DNA from: Sycobia sp. Sy_11
Lineage: Eukaryota > Arthropoda > Insecta > Hymenoptera > Epichrysomallidae
Length of the DNA stretch: 64,000 nucleotides
Reading direction: 5' to 3'
Assembly: GCA_018907035.1 (NCBI GenBank)
Contig: JACCIC010000049.1
Coordinates: 3,025,001 to 3,089,000, forward strand
Shown one piece after another: positions 11,525-23,620 of this stretch (position 1 is the stretch's first letter; each line of letters begins with the position of its first letter). The notes beneath the pieces are model-generated. The model searched no databases and was not told where the DNA came from. It saw only the letters and a program-made list of their open reading frames with translations. Both the position numbers and the translations under genes were made by a program.

Positions 11525-11879
11525 ATGTACAGGCACTCCAGCAACACCGCGCCGGAAAACAGAAATAATGCAGCTGGAGAACTCCGAGCAGAGGAGGAGC
11601 AGCAGCAGCAGCAGCATCAGCACCCACCGCCCCAGGGCCAAGGAGCGCGCGTTATAATACATAATAAAACAGTGTGTGTGCATGTGTGTGTGCGTGTGCG
11701 TGAAACTGGAAAAGGTTCGGCGTGGCCGCTGCACGGTGCGACGTGAGAAAAGCAGTGAGAAAGAGTGTATTTGTGTCTATATGTGCGTGCGTGCATTCTG
11801 AAGAGAGAAGGATAGAGAGCGGAAAAGAAGGCCACGGCGTATAAGGGCGGCCCCGTCGGAGCAAGGAAGAGGTGGTCGT

Positions 11880-11918
<39 letters not shown>

Positions 11919-11926
11919 AGCAAGAG
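11525..11926 (+). other. Probable 5' leader or promoter-proximal region
   Basis: GC-rich DNA directly upstream of the ATG at 11927. It includes a short (CAG)n run near 11600-11615, a TG-rich run at 11671-11700 and a long GA tract at 11881-11914. The sequence GTATGTACAG near 11523-11532 could be a splice acceptor for a leader exon. The transcription start is not determinable from sequence alone. Confidence 0.4.
11881..11914. repeat. (GA)n tract immediately before the start codon
   Basis: An uninterrupted GA run ends 12 bp before the ATG at 11927, so it should be transcribed in the 5' leader. GA runs of this kind can be bound by GAGA-type factors in insects (known for Drosophila); binding here is inferred. 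Confidence 0.85.
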
Positions 11927-12110
11927 ATGAATCCCGCAACGTCGGCGGATGCTGTCCTGATGGCCGGCCTCGAGCCCCTGAGCGACTCCTGCGGCGAGAG
12001 CGACATGGAGGGTCTTGACCTCTCACTGTTCGAGCCCCAGGGCGAGACGAGCTCCTGGTGCGACAGCCGCGTACACGCCGGCTTCCTCTACCTCCTCGTT
12101 CATTACTGCG
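11927..12110 (+). CDS. First coding exon of a PH-domain-like protein (partial gene)
   Basis: The ATG has a purine at -3 (AAGAGATGA). The exon encodes 61 codons plus one base, ending at a good donor, GCG|GTAAGG. The first 45 residues are acidic and Ser/Glu/Leu-rich. Residues 49-60 (VHAGFLYLLVHY) look like the first strand of a PH fold, where G-x-L patterns are typical. It joins in phase 1 to the exon at 49735-49850, giving 100 residues that run into W-x-x-x-Y-C-V-L at residues 77-84. Reading through the donor instead reaches a stop near 12220 after low-complexity Gly, which supports splicing. Codons are GC-rich, unlike the flanks. The gene is incomplete in this window. The exact family is not recognised; the spacing loosely recalls anillin/rhotekin-type PH domains, but that is a guess. 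Confidence 0.7.
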
Positions 12111-13047
12111 GTAAGGATTACGTCTGCTTCCCGACGTCGGGTGGGGGTGGGGGGTGCGGGGAAGAACGACCGAGGGATGTGAAAATTCAATTTGACCTCC
12201 TCGATTTCCATTTTCTATAGCTTACGTACGGAGTGCGGGGCGAGGTTGAAATTCAGCCATCCCTACGAGGACAAATGAAGATTCGCGCCGAATGGGAAAA
12301 TTCGGGAGGTATTTTAATTTTGTAATTTACCTTTGGGTTACGTAGGAAGGTTCAATGATGCCGCGGGACACGGCGCGATAAATTTTATATAATCGATGTG
12401 GCGAGTGTAATAAAACGCAGGCTCGGATTTTGATGATGCTTTTATGATATTATGATAATGATTTTAGATTTTGCATAGGGTGTGACGTTTCGACGTTATA
12501 TAATATCTCGGAAATCAAACAATTTTAAAGCACGCAATTTAAAAAATTTGAGGACTGATCCAACGAATTTTTATCGCGCGACCTTACTACGGCGGTGCGA
12601 GGCGAAGCTCTTTTTCCGTTTTGCTCGTCAATGCTCGGAGCTAATAAAAATACATCCGGACACGTATCAAACTTTTTACTTCCTTGCTTCAATATCCGTC
12701 TTTTCATCTACTTTCGTACAAAAAGAAAATTTTTATTTAAAGAGAAAAAATTGAAGACAAAAATGGCCCATCTAAGTAATTGCCTTAACTACATGTTTTA
12801 TGAAATTTACTCGTATCTAGATATATTTTGGACGTTTTAATTTTAATATTCAAAAGAGGGGTTTGAATTTGAAAAAAAATCTACTGGTTAGGAACTCTAT
12901 TGCTAGTCTAGTCTCTTTCATTTCCGAAAATTTCATTAGGTTTTCGAAATAATCCAGTGTCCTCGGTTAAAACGGACCACCCGTTATACACAAGTGCATT
13001 GTCGGTTTAAGCCGTGAAATGGGATTTCGAAGCCTCGATGAAGAATT

Positions 13048-13048
<1 letters not shown>

Positions 13049-13091
<43 letters not shown>
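13049..13091. repeat. (GA)n
   Basis: Pure GA run. Confidence 0.95.
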
Positions 13092-13092
<1 letters not shown>

Positions 13093-13917
13093 CTAAAAAT
13101 TTAATGTACTGCAATACAAGATTATTTACAGGTATACGACTCACGAGCGCGGCAATGAACCGCAGACTGTGAAATTTGTAAAATATATCCCGAAAGCTAA
13201 TTATAAACTTCTGCCGAGGAAAAAGCGATCGATAGTCGCTGTAACGATACAAAGACTTTCTATAGGCGAGCTGCAATTTGTTTCAAACAGAGTTGGGAAA
13301 ATTGTATTTAACTAATCGTGCCGGACGAGGATCTAACAGAGCTGTAAAGGTTAGACATTTTAAAAAATTAGTTGTACTATTCAACGAAGCCTGAAATTTT
13401 ACGCCGATTAAGAAATTTAATTGACTTTCATTTAAGGTCTATTGTAAACAATATTATTTTTACACACTTGCAGGAAACTGGCAAGTTGATATAGAACTTT
13501 CATTTGAATGTAGGACAAAATTCTATCTAATTCTTGAAATCCGACGAACTCAACCTCTGAAGGATATTTTTAGTAATTTTCATGAAATTCAAACCTCTGC
13601 TATTAACGCCGCAGGTCACAAATCATCCGCCTTGTAGAGAAAGAACGAGAGACAGAGAGAGATGGAGAGATGGAGAGAGAGAGAAAAAAGCACAAGCGAA
13701 TAGTCGGACGATAACCGTTTTTTTAAACACGTCGCCATATATCCGCGGAAAGTCAAGAGCGAGACAGCGTTAGGGGCGCAAAAAGCTTCCCGCAACGACG
13801 ATCTTGTCTACAGACCGCCTACTCGAATTTCTCAAAGACGCGCGAGTAGGTATACGGGTAGAAAAAAAGAATAAAAAAGGAAGAACGGGTAAGTACGATA
13901 GAGCCCGTCGGCGATTT

Positions 13918-13919
<2 letters not shown>

Positions 13920-13967
<48 letters not shown>

Positions 13968-14095
13968 CCTCTCTCACGTTTCCTCATGCTTGCAGTCGGC
14001 TTACCGCGCGCGCGCGCGCGTTTCCTCTTTGTTCTATCGATTATTCGCGACGATACGGCAGACAGCGAAAGAGAGGAAGAGAGAGAATAGAGAGA

Positions 14096-14149
<54 letters not shown>
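13920..14149. repeat. (CT)n and (GA)n in inverted arrangement
   Basis: CT array at 13920-13963 and GA array at 14107-14149, with GC-rich sequence including a (CG)n run at 14005-14019 between them. Confidence 0.9.
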
Positions 14150-14151
<2 letters not shown>

Positions 14152-14345
14152 AGAGAGGGAGAGAGAGGGCGAAGGCGCCCTGACGGATTGCCGCCGGTGG
14201 GTTATACGTGTGCGCGAGATACTCAAGGTAGAACTGGAAAAACTGAGCATGCCACCGGCGCTACTCGCTTTATCACTCCCGTGTCGGACTGATGCGAGCT
14301 CCAAAAGGATGTTCGCGCGAATACGTGTGTGTGTATATTTATATA

Positions 14346-14346
14346 T

Positions 14347-14390
<44 letters not shown>
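14346..14390. repeat. Compound (CA)n-(TA)n
   Basis: A short CA run passes directly into a TA array. Confidence 0.9.
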
Positions 14391-14393
<3 letters not shown>

Positions 14394-14747
14394 AGTGTTA
14401 TGTATTAAACCGCGCTGTTAAACGGACGCACTGAAGACCGCGCTGGACGGCAGGACGTAGCTCCCGAGGCGATGTGTATCTACGTCGCTCCGCGCAAATA
14501 GCCATGCGACGCGGTAGCAGGGGCGTGCAGCGCGAGCCGCTTGTCGCGGTTCTCCCGCTTTTCTGCCCGTGGCTAGCCCGCCCGCAATAGTGAGACGGAG
14601 CGTCTCGCTGCAACTGCTGCGCCTCGCTTTCTCTCGTCTCGGCTTCAGCTCCGCTCGCGGATCTAATACAACACGAGTAACACGGGCATTCGCCCGCGCG
14701 AATTTCGTTCTCATCGCCGGATCGCGGGGGGAGAGAAAGCGAGAGAG

Positions 14748-14768
14748 GGAGGGGGAGGGGGGGAGGGA
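14748..14768 (+). other. Canonical G-quadruplex motif
   Basis: G runs of 3, 5, 8 and 3 separated by single A residues, flowing into a GA array at 14767-14789. Confidence 0.5.
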
Positions 14769-15954
14769 GAGAGAGAGAGAGAGAGAGAGTACAAGATGCA
14801 AGTTTGCCAGAGGAGCACCAGCGAACTTGGCTAAGCGCGGTTTCTTTTTAACTGATATTTTTCATGCTCGAGGCGTGCAATATTAATGGCTTCACATATA
14901 TTATGGAAATCCCGGTGTAAATTATGAAAATTAAAAAATATTTTTCTCATTAAAGTTGTAGTTGATATGCTATTACAATGACATTTAAATTACGTTCTCT
15001 TTATGAAAATTAAACACTTTTATTTTTCATTTTTTCTATCCGCTATTATTATTGTTTTTATCGTTTTTATTCTATTGGTTAATTTATTTTTACTTTTAAT
15101 AAGAATATTTGAATTGAGCATCTATTTATTACAAAATGAGGGAGGAACGTTTGGCCGCGAGGACAAGTGTCAAAAGAGAAACTTGACCATTCAAAGATAA
15201 GACAACTCCGAGCGCTCCCCGTATGAAACGACGCAATATTTATGAAATATCCGGGTTCTCGAGGCGTCGTAAAATATTGTCACGCGGGACACGGGAAAAC
15301 CTGCAGAGACGCAGGGTTGATGTAAAACACGTGCGGCCGGCGCCGAGCGTCCTCAACAGCTGCGCCGTTGACCGTAATAAAACCGTTCGTGGACTCATTG
15401 CAATGCGTGCAATAAACTGCTTCGATCTCAAGTAATTATTGATGCATCATTTTAGCAGGGACTTAAATAATTCAACAACTGACTTTTACTTTAGATTCAA
15501 CGTGAAAGATTATGAACCTGGCCAGTATAGCTATCATTATATATAATTATAATTATATCATTTCACAAAGACTGTAAGATCGTTAAAATTTTTTGCTAAT
15601 ATTGGCTTTGTTCTTTTTTCTATCACAGCCGATCGAATTCCTCAGCGATTTCGGAAACTTCGGCATACTCCCGCATACCGACGCCTTTAACTCGGACCCT
15701 ATATTTACGAATCGAAGAAGACAAATCGCGCCCCATTCCTGTTCCGATGTATTCGCAAAATTCTACCCTCCCTCGCTTCTCGCATCGGGACGCGGTCGCG
15801 ATAATCAGCAGTCGACACGCAGTCTAACCGAATCCTCTCCCCCCACGCTATTTTCCATCGCGCGTTATAGCAATGTAATTTGGAGCGAAAAAAAAAAAAG
15901 AACGCTCGGCTATTGCTAAGAACCTCCCATCGAGTTCGTCAAACCGCGTATTGA

Positions 15955-16240
15955 ACAATGCTCGATCCCCCCCCCCTTCCCCGCCGCACACCCGCCGCGC
16001 CGCGTGCCGAGCTATCAGCCGCGGCGCGGGCTCGTAAATCCGCGATGATCTAAAAATAGAGAGGCCGCGAGCGACGACGCGCGCGCCTACCTCTGTAGCC
16101 AGTGTGTCAGGTGTGGCGCGTACAATAGTAGCCGCGCTCGCTCATTAGCATACAATGAGGCGCCCGGCGTAAGCGCGAGCGCGCGATTTAGCATCGGGAG
16201 CGAATTATTGGACGCGCGGTATAATATAAGAATATGTATC
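15955..16240. other. GC-rich block with a MEF2-type motif
   Basis: CpG-dense sequence with a C run at 15967-15977. CTAAAAATAG at 16050-16059 matches the known MEF2 consensus. A second copy of the same ten bases is at 27695-27704. Both could be chance. Confidence 0.2.
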
Positions 16241-16249
16241 CGTGTGTAT

Positions 16250-16250
16250 G

Positions 16251-16310
<60 letters not shown>
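16250..16310. repeat. Compound (TA)n-(TG)n
   Basis: A TA run joins a TG run of about 30 bp. Confidence 0.95.
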
Positions 16311-16311
<1 letters not shown>

Positions 16312-18118
16312 ATATATAGAACAGGACAGGATGGCGCGCAAGGGTTTATGAATTCGTTCGTTTGGCAGTGCGCAATTTTTCTCTTCCTCTCTCGACCCCC
16401 ACCCACCCCCCCGCCACTTTATCACGTTCGCGAACGTTAATCGCACTCGGTCCGAGGTGATATATAAGACATTCCCGTCGGTGGAGGGGGTTTGACGTGA
16501 ATTACGGCTATATATATATATATATATATAAAGCGATATAGACGATTGTGCGATAATGAGCGTTAGGGGAGAATGGAATTCGATGATGATCTCGCGCGGG
16601 GCAAAGCGGAATGCGGGATGGATTTAGAAATCTTCTTTATACTCCGGATCGAAACATATAGATGCCTATGCATATACATAATAATAAAAAGGAGGCGAGC
16701 TATTCATAGACTTGCACTTTCGTAATTGCATATATATTACGTCTGAAAATAGCTCGGTGTAGCTCGTATTTGCTTTAATTTACTATTTGTTTAAAATTCG
16801 AATATCTCTAATTGATGAAATTCGATATTTCATAGACTAGGATTTATTTGAGTATAACATTTGTCTAATACGATTATGTCGATTAACTTAGATACTTAGC
16901 AGGCAACATTTCGTATCGAAATCTCAAGAAAAACGGACAGATTTTCTATCGAAATTTATATTGCTCGAATATTGAGCCGAATATATTTTACACGATCAAT
17001 TGACAGTTGAGATGCTCTGACACATCTCAAACTATTCGATGGGCGAATTCGAAGTTTCGAATAGTTCCAAAATGAAAAAGTTCTTCGTTCTACTTTTTAG
17101 ACTCAGTGAATCATTGTTTATTCGGAAATATATTATTCTTATAACTTGTAGGTTTTATCGTGAAAAATACGGACCGAAAGCCCATTTGTCGATTCTTGTA
17201 AATAATATTCGTAAACATTTACGTAAACGAATGGGAATCTTGGCGTGATTATTGTAAAAAATTATCAAATTAAATAAATATACTAATTATCAAATAAATT
17301 ATATCTGAGATTTCGCTAAGTCTATCGCGATTCGAAGTCTGGAATTCAGGCCAATATATGCCATATACTTGCCTTGAATTAGAATCCGACAATATATAGA
17401 TATACAAAATTATATCTAATATGCATGTTACGTGTACACGATCAGTTAATTCTTTTATAAAAATAATGTACGTAATATCATGTTTTTATAATAAAAGCTA
17501 AAAAAGATTTGGGTATTTCTTTCGGTGGACTTTAAGGTAGTTAATTATACCTTCGGCGATCCATCCGGTATTTGAATTCCACGATAAAAGAGAAATAAGC
17601 ACAAATGCCGTTGTTTAAGTAACGTCGGATAATTAAATATATAGTTCATAAAAAAGTTTGTCGCTACATTCACAAATAATAGCCGAACTATTTACCTTGA
17701 AGGAGATTTTTTTTTCATGTGAAGCGGTAATTTTATACAATTGCAATAATGATTGGTAATTAGAAATCGTTCACGGTTGCCATTGGTTTATAGTAGATTT
17801 AAAAATGAAACTTAAAATCGTATCCAGTGCTACGCATGAAACAAGTTATGATAAATTTTACAGATTTTCTAAAACATTCCTATAGTATGATAAATTAGTG
17901 AGTCATTGTTAGAAATATAAAAGTTCAATCGTGTACTCGTACAATTACGCTTATTCATAATAAATGCTAATTATTCAATTCTAATAATAATTCGTATCAA
18001 CCCTTTGTACTTTATATATAGAAATACAATGAAATGTAATGTGATGCACGGACGATAACTGGATAAAGTCCTTTTTATATGCCTTTTTCAATGCTCTTTA
18101 ATCGACGGTCATTAAGTA

Positions 18119-18140
18119 TTTTTTTTTTTTTTTTTTTTTT
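18119..18140. repeat. Poly(T) run
   Basis: 22 T residues. No element body with target-site duplications was recognised next to it. Confidence 0.9.
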
Positions 18141-18842
18141 GAAAACGACATCAGGAAATTTCTGCATTTGATAAAAGAACATTTCTAATAGAGCTCCAAG
18201 AATAAAGGTCTGAAAGCGCTGCAGCGCTTTCGACTTTGCAAAATTTCCAAACTCGTACAGCTAAATCCCGCAAACTCCGAATTGAAGCAAACATTGAGTT
18301 TTGATTTTTCTTTGAAATGCTCGACTAAACGTGAAAAACCAAGTTTTGTAATTATATCCTTCGAAAACGCGATTTGTAAATTTACAATAATTAGATGGCC
18401 AGTGCGCATTCTCTCCCGCCTCTTCGCAACTTTTCATCTACTTTCCTTCTAAATTATTCGACTAATTAATGGCAACGAAGCCCGCGCCCATGCCCTTCCG
18501 CAATTTTTCCGCACGTTCCACGCGGAAAACGAACGACCCACTATTTATTTTGCCTTCTCCCGAACCGCCTTCCTCCGTCTCCTCCGTCGTCCTTTAAAAG
18601 AATATCAAGCGTGCTATTTGCGCGCCTCGAGCCCTCCCTCCCCCCCCCCAACCCCTTCAAGGCCGAAAGCAGGAAGTTAATTCCGGCCTGAGGTGCTTCG
18701 AGAACAAAAAAGGGAAGAATAGACAAGACACTCGAAACTGATTTGCCCGCGGCGATTCTATTGAAAGCGCTCGCGCACCCCTTATAGACATAGAGAGAAG
18801 GATCGTCCAATTAGGATCGGCAATTTAGAGCAGAGGCAGAGA

Positions 18843-18943
18843 GGGGGGGGGAGAGAGAGAGAGAGAGAGAGAGAGAAAGCTCGCGCGCCTATCGGTTGCA
18901 TCTCGCGACGACGCCGAGGACATTCTCTCCTTCGCCATTACTT

Positions 18944-18995
<52 letters not shown>
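18843..18995. repeat. Poly(G), (GA)n, then (TA)n
   Basis: G run at 18843-18850, GA at 18851-18876 and TA at 18946-18995. Confidence 0.9.
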
Positions 18996-18997
<2 letters not shown>

Positions 18998-19439
18998 CAC
19001 CCGGCGTATTATGGCTATAAATGAGTGCTTCGGCGCGAGCTTCAGATTTTCTCTCTCGCACTCTGCAATGTGTCTTTATGTATATACACACGATCGTCGC
19101 GATTCACGAGTCAAGAGTCAAGGCACGAGCAGAATGAAATAGCCACACGCGCTCGAGCTGCCGTAATTGGGCATTCTTTCGCCATCTCTCTCTCTCTCTC
19201 CCTTTTTCCTACTCTCCCTCCGAGAATTTCTAAAAAAGGACAAAGTATGTTATTATCTGCTTTCATTTACGTATATTTATAAACGTGGTGCAAGAGGTAT
19301 CGAAAGCATTGTTTGGCTAGAGCATAAGTAAGCGTATGTATATATAAATATTAGAGAGCTTCTTTGGTTAAAATTTATATAATAGGAAAATATTTCCTGC
19401 TTATGCTTTTAGTATATGTGTGTATATATGTATGTACGT

Positions 19440-19444
<5 letters not shown>

Positions 19445-19487
<43 letters not shown>
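19445..19487. repeat. (TA)n
   Basis: Pure TA run. Confidence 0.95.
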
Positions 19488-19493
<6 letters not shown>

Positions 19494-19712
19494 GAGAGGA
19501 ATAGTGCTTAACCGGCATAGGTACAATAGCTTGGAGAGCGGGGCATTTTATTGACGAGTCTGCGCGCGCACGTATTATAATAGGATTAAGTAATGGGATT
19601 GCTGCGCCGGTATTGCGTCGACTGCGCGCACTTTACAAATATATGAAGCTCTCGTCGGCTCTCGAAGCCTGGCCGGACTTTCAGTATACGTGTACATGGC
19701 TTTTACGTTTCT

Positions 19713-19714
<2 letters not shown>

Positions 19715-19768
<54 letters not shown>

Positions 19769-19834
19769 CACAAGCTAATGGTTAACTAACAACGGTGTAC
19801 CCATTCGTTTGACATCCTGTATGTACATATGTAT

Positions 19835-19898
<64 letters not shown>
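19715..19898. repeat. Two (TA)n arrays
   Basis: Arrays at 19715-19763 and 19838-19898, the second with one TG interruption. Confidence 0.95.
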
Positions 19899-20135
19899 AA
19901 ATAAATTAACCAAAGTTGTTTCACGACGACTGATTTATACACGCGATTGACAATTAGCCGTATAAATTATAAAATATTGAGCATTGGACTATTTATTAGA
20001 ATCAAATTACGAATTAATTTGCATTAAACGTCACCACGCACCTATTATAACAATGTATGCGAATAACAACATTATTAAAATTTATAAAACGATCTATAGG
20101 CGCAGCGTCACATTCATGCATCGGCAATCTCAAAA

Positions 20136-20456
20136 ATGACCGCCAGACGCAGGGCCGATCGAGCGCGTTGCGTAAACGAAATTCCAAAATCAAAAATAGC
20201 ACGGGGTCGAATCGATATTGCGATATTTCCCGAAATGTGCTGCGAAACGCGCGCACTGATATACCGAGACGCCGACGAGCAGCCGCGCATTACGATAGAA
20301 GAAACATACGTCCAGTTGATTTTCATTTTATGTATACTATACTGCATTTTGTATATCAACGTTGTTTTTATGATTACTACATTGTTTTTTGTACAAATTA
20401 GGCACGAGAGAAAACATAATATTATAATTCACACCGATATAATATATAAAAAATAA
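20136..20456 (+). CDS. Doubtful small ORF, 106 aa, one hydrophobic segment
   Basis: It begins with a true ATG in a fair context (CAAAAATGACC). The first 65 residues are charged and Arg-rich. About residues 68-95 are strongly hydrophobic (Ile/Leu/Cys/Tyr/Phe), followed by a basic tail, like a single-pass membrane peptide. An AATAAA lies about 60 bp after the stop. It falls inside the large presumed intron, and AT-rich DNA readily yields hydrophobic frames by chance. I do not recognise it. Confidence 0.15.
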   Translation: MTARRRADRARCVNEIPKSKIARGRIDIAIFPEMCCETRALIYRDADEQPRITIEETYVQLIFILCILYCILYINVVFMITTLFFVQIRHERKHNIIIHTDIIYKK

Positions 20457-20621
20457 TACACACATTAGCCATTGATTTTTTGTTCCCATTAGAAAAAAAA
20501 AAAAAGAAAGGAAAATAAACATTTGCGCGCGCGCGCGCGCTTAAGAGCACGAAGTGTTTAATCGAGTCAATCGGTTACGAAACAAGCCGTCCCATTAAAA
20601 GTTTTAAGTTGGTCAAACGCG

Positions 20622-20682
20622 TCGAGCCAAGATTTGAACAGGCGGCGCAGTTAAAAAAGCCATGGCTAACCAATCAAGATGC
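20622..20682 (-). other. tRNA-like or SINE-like fragment
   Basis: On the minus strand the words TGGTTAGCCATGG and TGTTCAAATCTTGG, about 30 bp apart, resemble the A-box and B-box of a Pol III promoter. A full cloverleaf could not be folded by eye: the acceptor and T stems do not pair well. It is best read as a degenerate tRNA-derived SINE fragment or a chance match. Confidence 0.2.
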
Positions 20683-20949
20683 TTATCTCGACGTTTATAA
20701 TGGGCCTTTGAAAAGAGAAATTTGCGCAAATTACGCGCCTCATAATTGTTATCTAATTGTTTTAAAATTATATAAAGAATATATAAATAACTTCTTCTCC
20801 TTAATATACACTGGTCCCGATTACAAACGTGCGTCCTTCTCGTTCCCCTGCAACATTGTACAACGAATTCTGTCCGCTCCTGTACATGCAACATAGATAG
20901 GCGCTGCGAGTCGTCTGACGCTAGCATGCTCGTCACTACTGCGAGCATC

Positions 20950-20952
<3 letters not shown>

Positions 20953-21007
<55 letters not shown>

Positions 21008-21016
21008 GCTACGCAC

Positions 21017-21055
<39 letters not shown>
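20953..21055. repeat. (TA)n then (CT)n
   Basis: TA at 20953-21004 and CT at 21020-21055, separated by 15 bp. Confidence 0.95.
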
Positions 21056-21059
<4 letters not shown>

Positions 21060-22716
21060 GAGCCTCCTTTATACGGCTTCGACAACGGCGCGCAACAATA
21101 TCGGGGAACGACCCTCGAGGTATAGGTACCTGAGGGGGGAAGGGGGTATTTCTATAATAATACACCGGTGCCGAGCGTCTCGCGGGCAAAAATCGCGCGG
21201 TACCGAGGCGCAACGGAGAGAGCAGCACGCGTACGGAGCGGCGGGCGCGCGCGCAGACAGGTTTCCGAGCGCGCGAATTTATGGGAGGGCTCGAGAGCGC
21301 CGAACAGTAACGGCTTGATTATTATTTATCGAGCGAGCCAACCGGAATTTGATATGCACGAGTGTACATAATATATATATATATAATGAGCACACAAATG
21401 TGGCGATTGTGTGTAAGTGAATGTGTACGCGCGCACGCATTTCGGTAGCCGATAAAAGCTGTATAAAACGTGGTCGAAATGAATTTCTTCACGGCTAACT
21501 CGTGCGCCGGCACGTGATGGGTAGGGGGGTAGTAAAAATTTTTTTTTCGGGCGGAAGGGGCGACCGGTGGAGTCGAGTCGACGCGACAATGAATAAATTC
21601 GCTTCTATATATAAACTATAAATGCACAATGCCTTGACGTCGGACGACTGTGTTTTGGACTCTGTGGCTTACAATTTGTGCGCAATTGTTTATTGTTACT
21701 CCAGCGCGCTGATGATAGTTTAGATAGTAAGAAAAGGTATTACCGTACAGTTTTCTCTTTCGTAATAACGATGTAACAAGTAAATTTTTACCGCTTGTAT
21801 AGAAATCTAATTACAATAAAACTCGTGCGTTAATATTATTGTTATTATTATTGAGATTAATATATTATTTCCTTAGTAGCCTTCAATTAGTAATTTTTTA
21901 TGTCGATTAATTTATCTGAAAATATTATGCATCAATACTTCTGTCGTCTTGAAACATGCTTTAAAATATTTTTTCTAAAAAATGTAATCGTTTCTTTAAA
22001 AGTAAAAACCTCAGGTTCTTCATACTAGCTTTATCTGATACACACTAGAACAGAAAATCATAAGCTGATAGCCAAAAATAATTTTATACTCGGCGCAAAA
22101 GTTCAAGATAACTTCAAAAAGTTTTAAATAAGAAACATATTTTATCCTTTCAACTATCAACAAATTCATCTAATCCTAAATTAATCCATCGTATTCTTTT
22201 ATACGTTTATATGTATTGAAAGATGAAGAATTGTTTTTTACCCGAAAGTATCAAATATTCACCAAAATCTTTCACAGAATTTTTTTTGTAGAGAAAATGA
22301 TCAGTATTCAAAGAATGTCCCTTTCCAAAGTTCTCAAAAAAATCCACGCGTTTTCCTCATAGAATTATAAATATTCCTTGTATTAGAAATTTGTTTTATG
22401 AAAATTGTTTTGAGTAAAAACATGAATTTTTTTCCCCATTAACGTAAGAAAAAGCTTCTTTCTGAAAATGAAGGAAAAATCCCAATTTTCACAGATTATT
22501 TAAAAATGTACAAATATCTCTACCGCGGTTAATACTGAAAATCTACTCGTTTAATTGAAAAAAGTGACTTAGAGAAAAAGAAGATTTAATACAATTTCTT
22601 TATTAGGTTTTTCTCGTTAAAACAAAAATAAGGGTCTTATTAATATTTTCATGTAAAAATAATATGAAATTTCGAAAGAGCATATATTCGAAAATCCCCT
22701 ATATATTATTTGAAAC

Positions 22717-22718
<2 letters not shown>

Positions 22719-22766
<48 letters not shown>
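22719..22766. repeat. (TA)n
   Basis: Pure TA run. The next long TA array is 5.5 kb away. Confidence 0.95.
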
Positions 22767-22768
<2 letters not shown>

Positions 22769-23329
22769 CATCATCGAACATACAAAAATCATTTTCCCCC
22801 TTTCGTTGAGGGTGGAGGCAATATGACTTTAGCGTCTATGCTCGAAGAAATTCACCTTTTTAAGATTATAGAAACGTAAACACGTTTTTGTTGGATTTTC
22901 AAAATGATTTCATTGGCCAATTTATGTATCCAAGCAGGTACACAAATATCTATAAAATAAGATAGCAAGTATACCGTTAGGTGGCACAGTTGGAGAGACA
23001 CGCGTATTCATTGCATTTATTATCCCTTAGGACTGAATTTAGCATGAACTCTTAATTACATATTAACAAGCTTAAACGATTAACAAGTATCCAGGTAGAA
23101 TACATATAATACAGATGAGTTACGATTCTAGGAAAATTTCGAATTCACGCCTGCTGTACTATGAAATGTTGTTAACCCAAATTTCCGGATTTGAAAGGGG
23201 AAGATGTACACGTAAGTCAAATACCCGTGGCTTCAACAATCCGTAATTCTCGTCTTAACCGCGAATCAGCTGCGGAGCTCTCGTAAACTCAAGACACGAC
23301 TATTTGCGCCGAAGAGAAATATAATAAAT

Positions 23330-23355
23330 AAAAAAAAAAAAAAAAAAAAAAAAAA
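23330..23355. repeat. Poly(A) run
   Basis: About 25 A residues following AATAAATAAA. It could be a retrotransposed 3' end, but no body was recognised upstream. Confidence 0.8.
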
Positions 23356-23572
23356 CGAGCAGGAAGAAGGAAAGAAAAAAATCACACCGCACCGACTCGT
23401 TATAGCGCAGACCGAGACTTTTCTGCCGCGTGCCCCGTGCTGCTGCAGTTTCTATATATATGTATATACCTGACGACGTGAGAGCACGCGCGACTCCCCC
23501 CCCCCCCACCGGAATTAATTATTCGAAATGAACTCTGCGAGCGGCCGCCTGCGGTCGCGGCTGTAGTAGCGC

Positions 23573-23620
23573 CGTCGTCCTCGTCGTCGTCGTCGTTCTC
23601 GTCGACGACGACAACGACGC
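23573..23620. repeat. (GTC)n/(GAC)n imperfect inverted trinucleotide repeat
   Basis: A GTC-repeat run turns at GTCGAC into a GAC-repeat run, giving a potential hairpin in GC-rich DNA. Confidence 0.6.

Noticed and set aside
15650..15920. Strong-looking acceptor (TTTTTTCTATCACAG near 15627) followed by an open frame
   Set aside because: No convincing donor follows, the frame carries no motif, and the phase relation to neighbouring exons is unsupported.
23330..23355. Poly(A) run as the tail of a retrotransposon
   Set aside because: No ORF, Pol III head or target-site duplication was recognised next to it.
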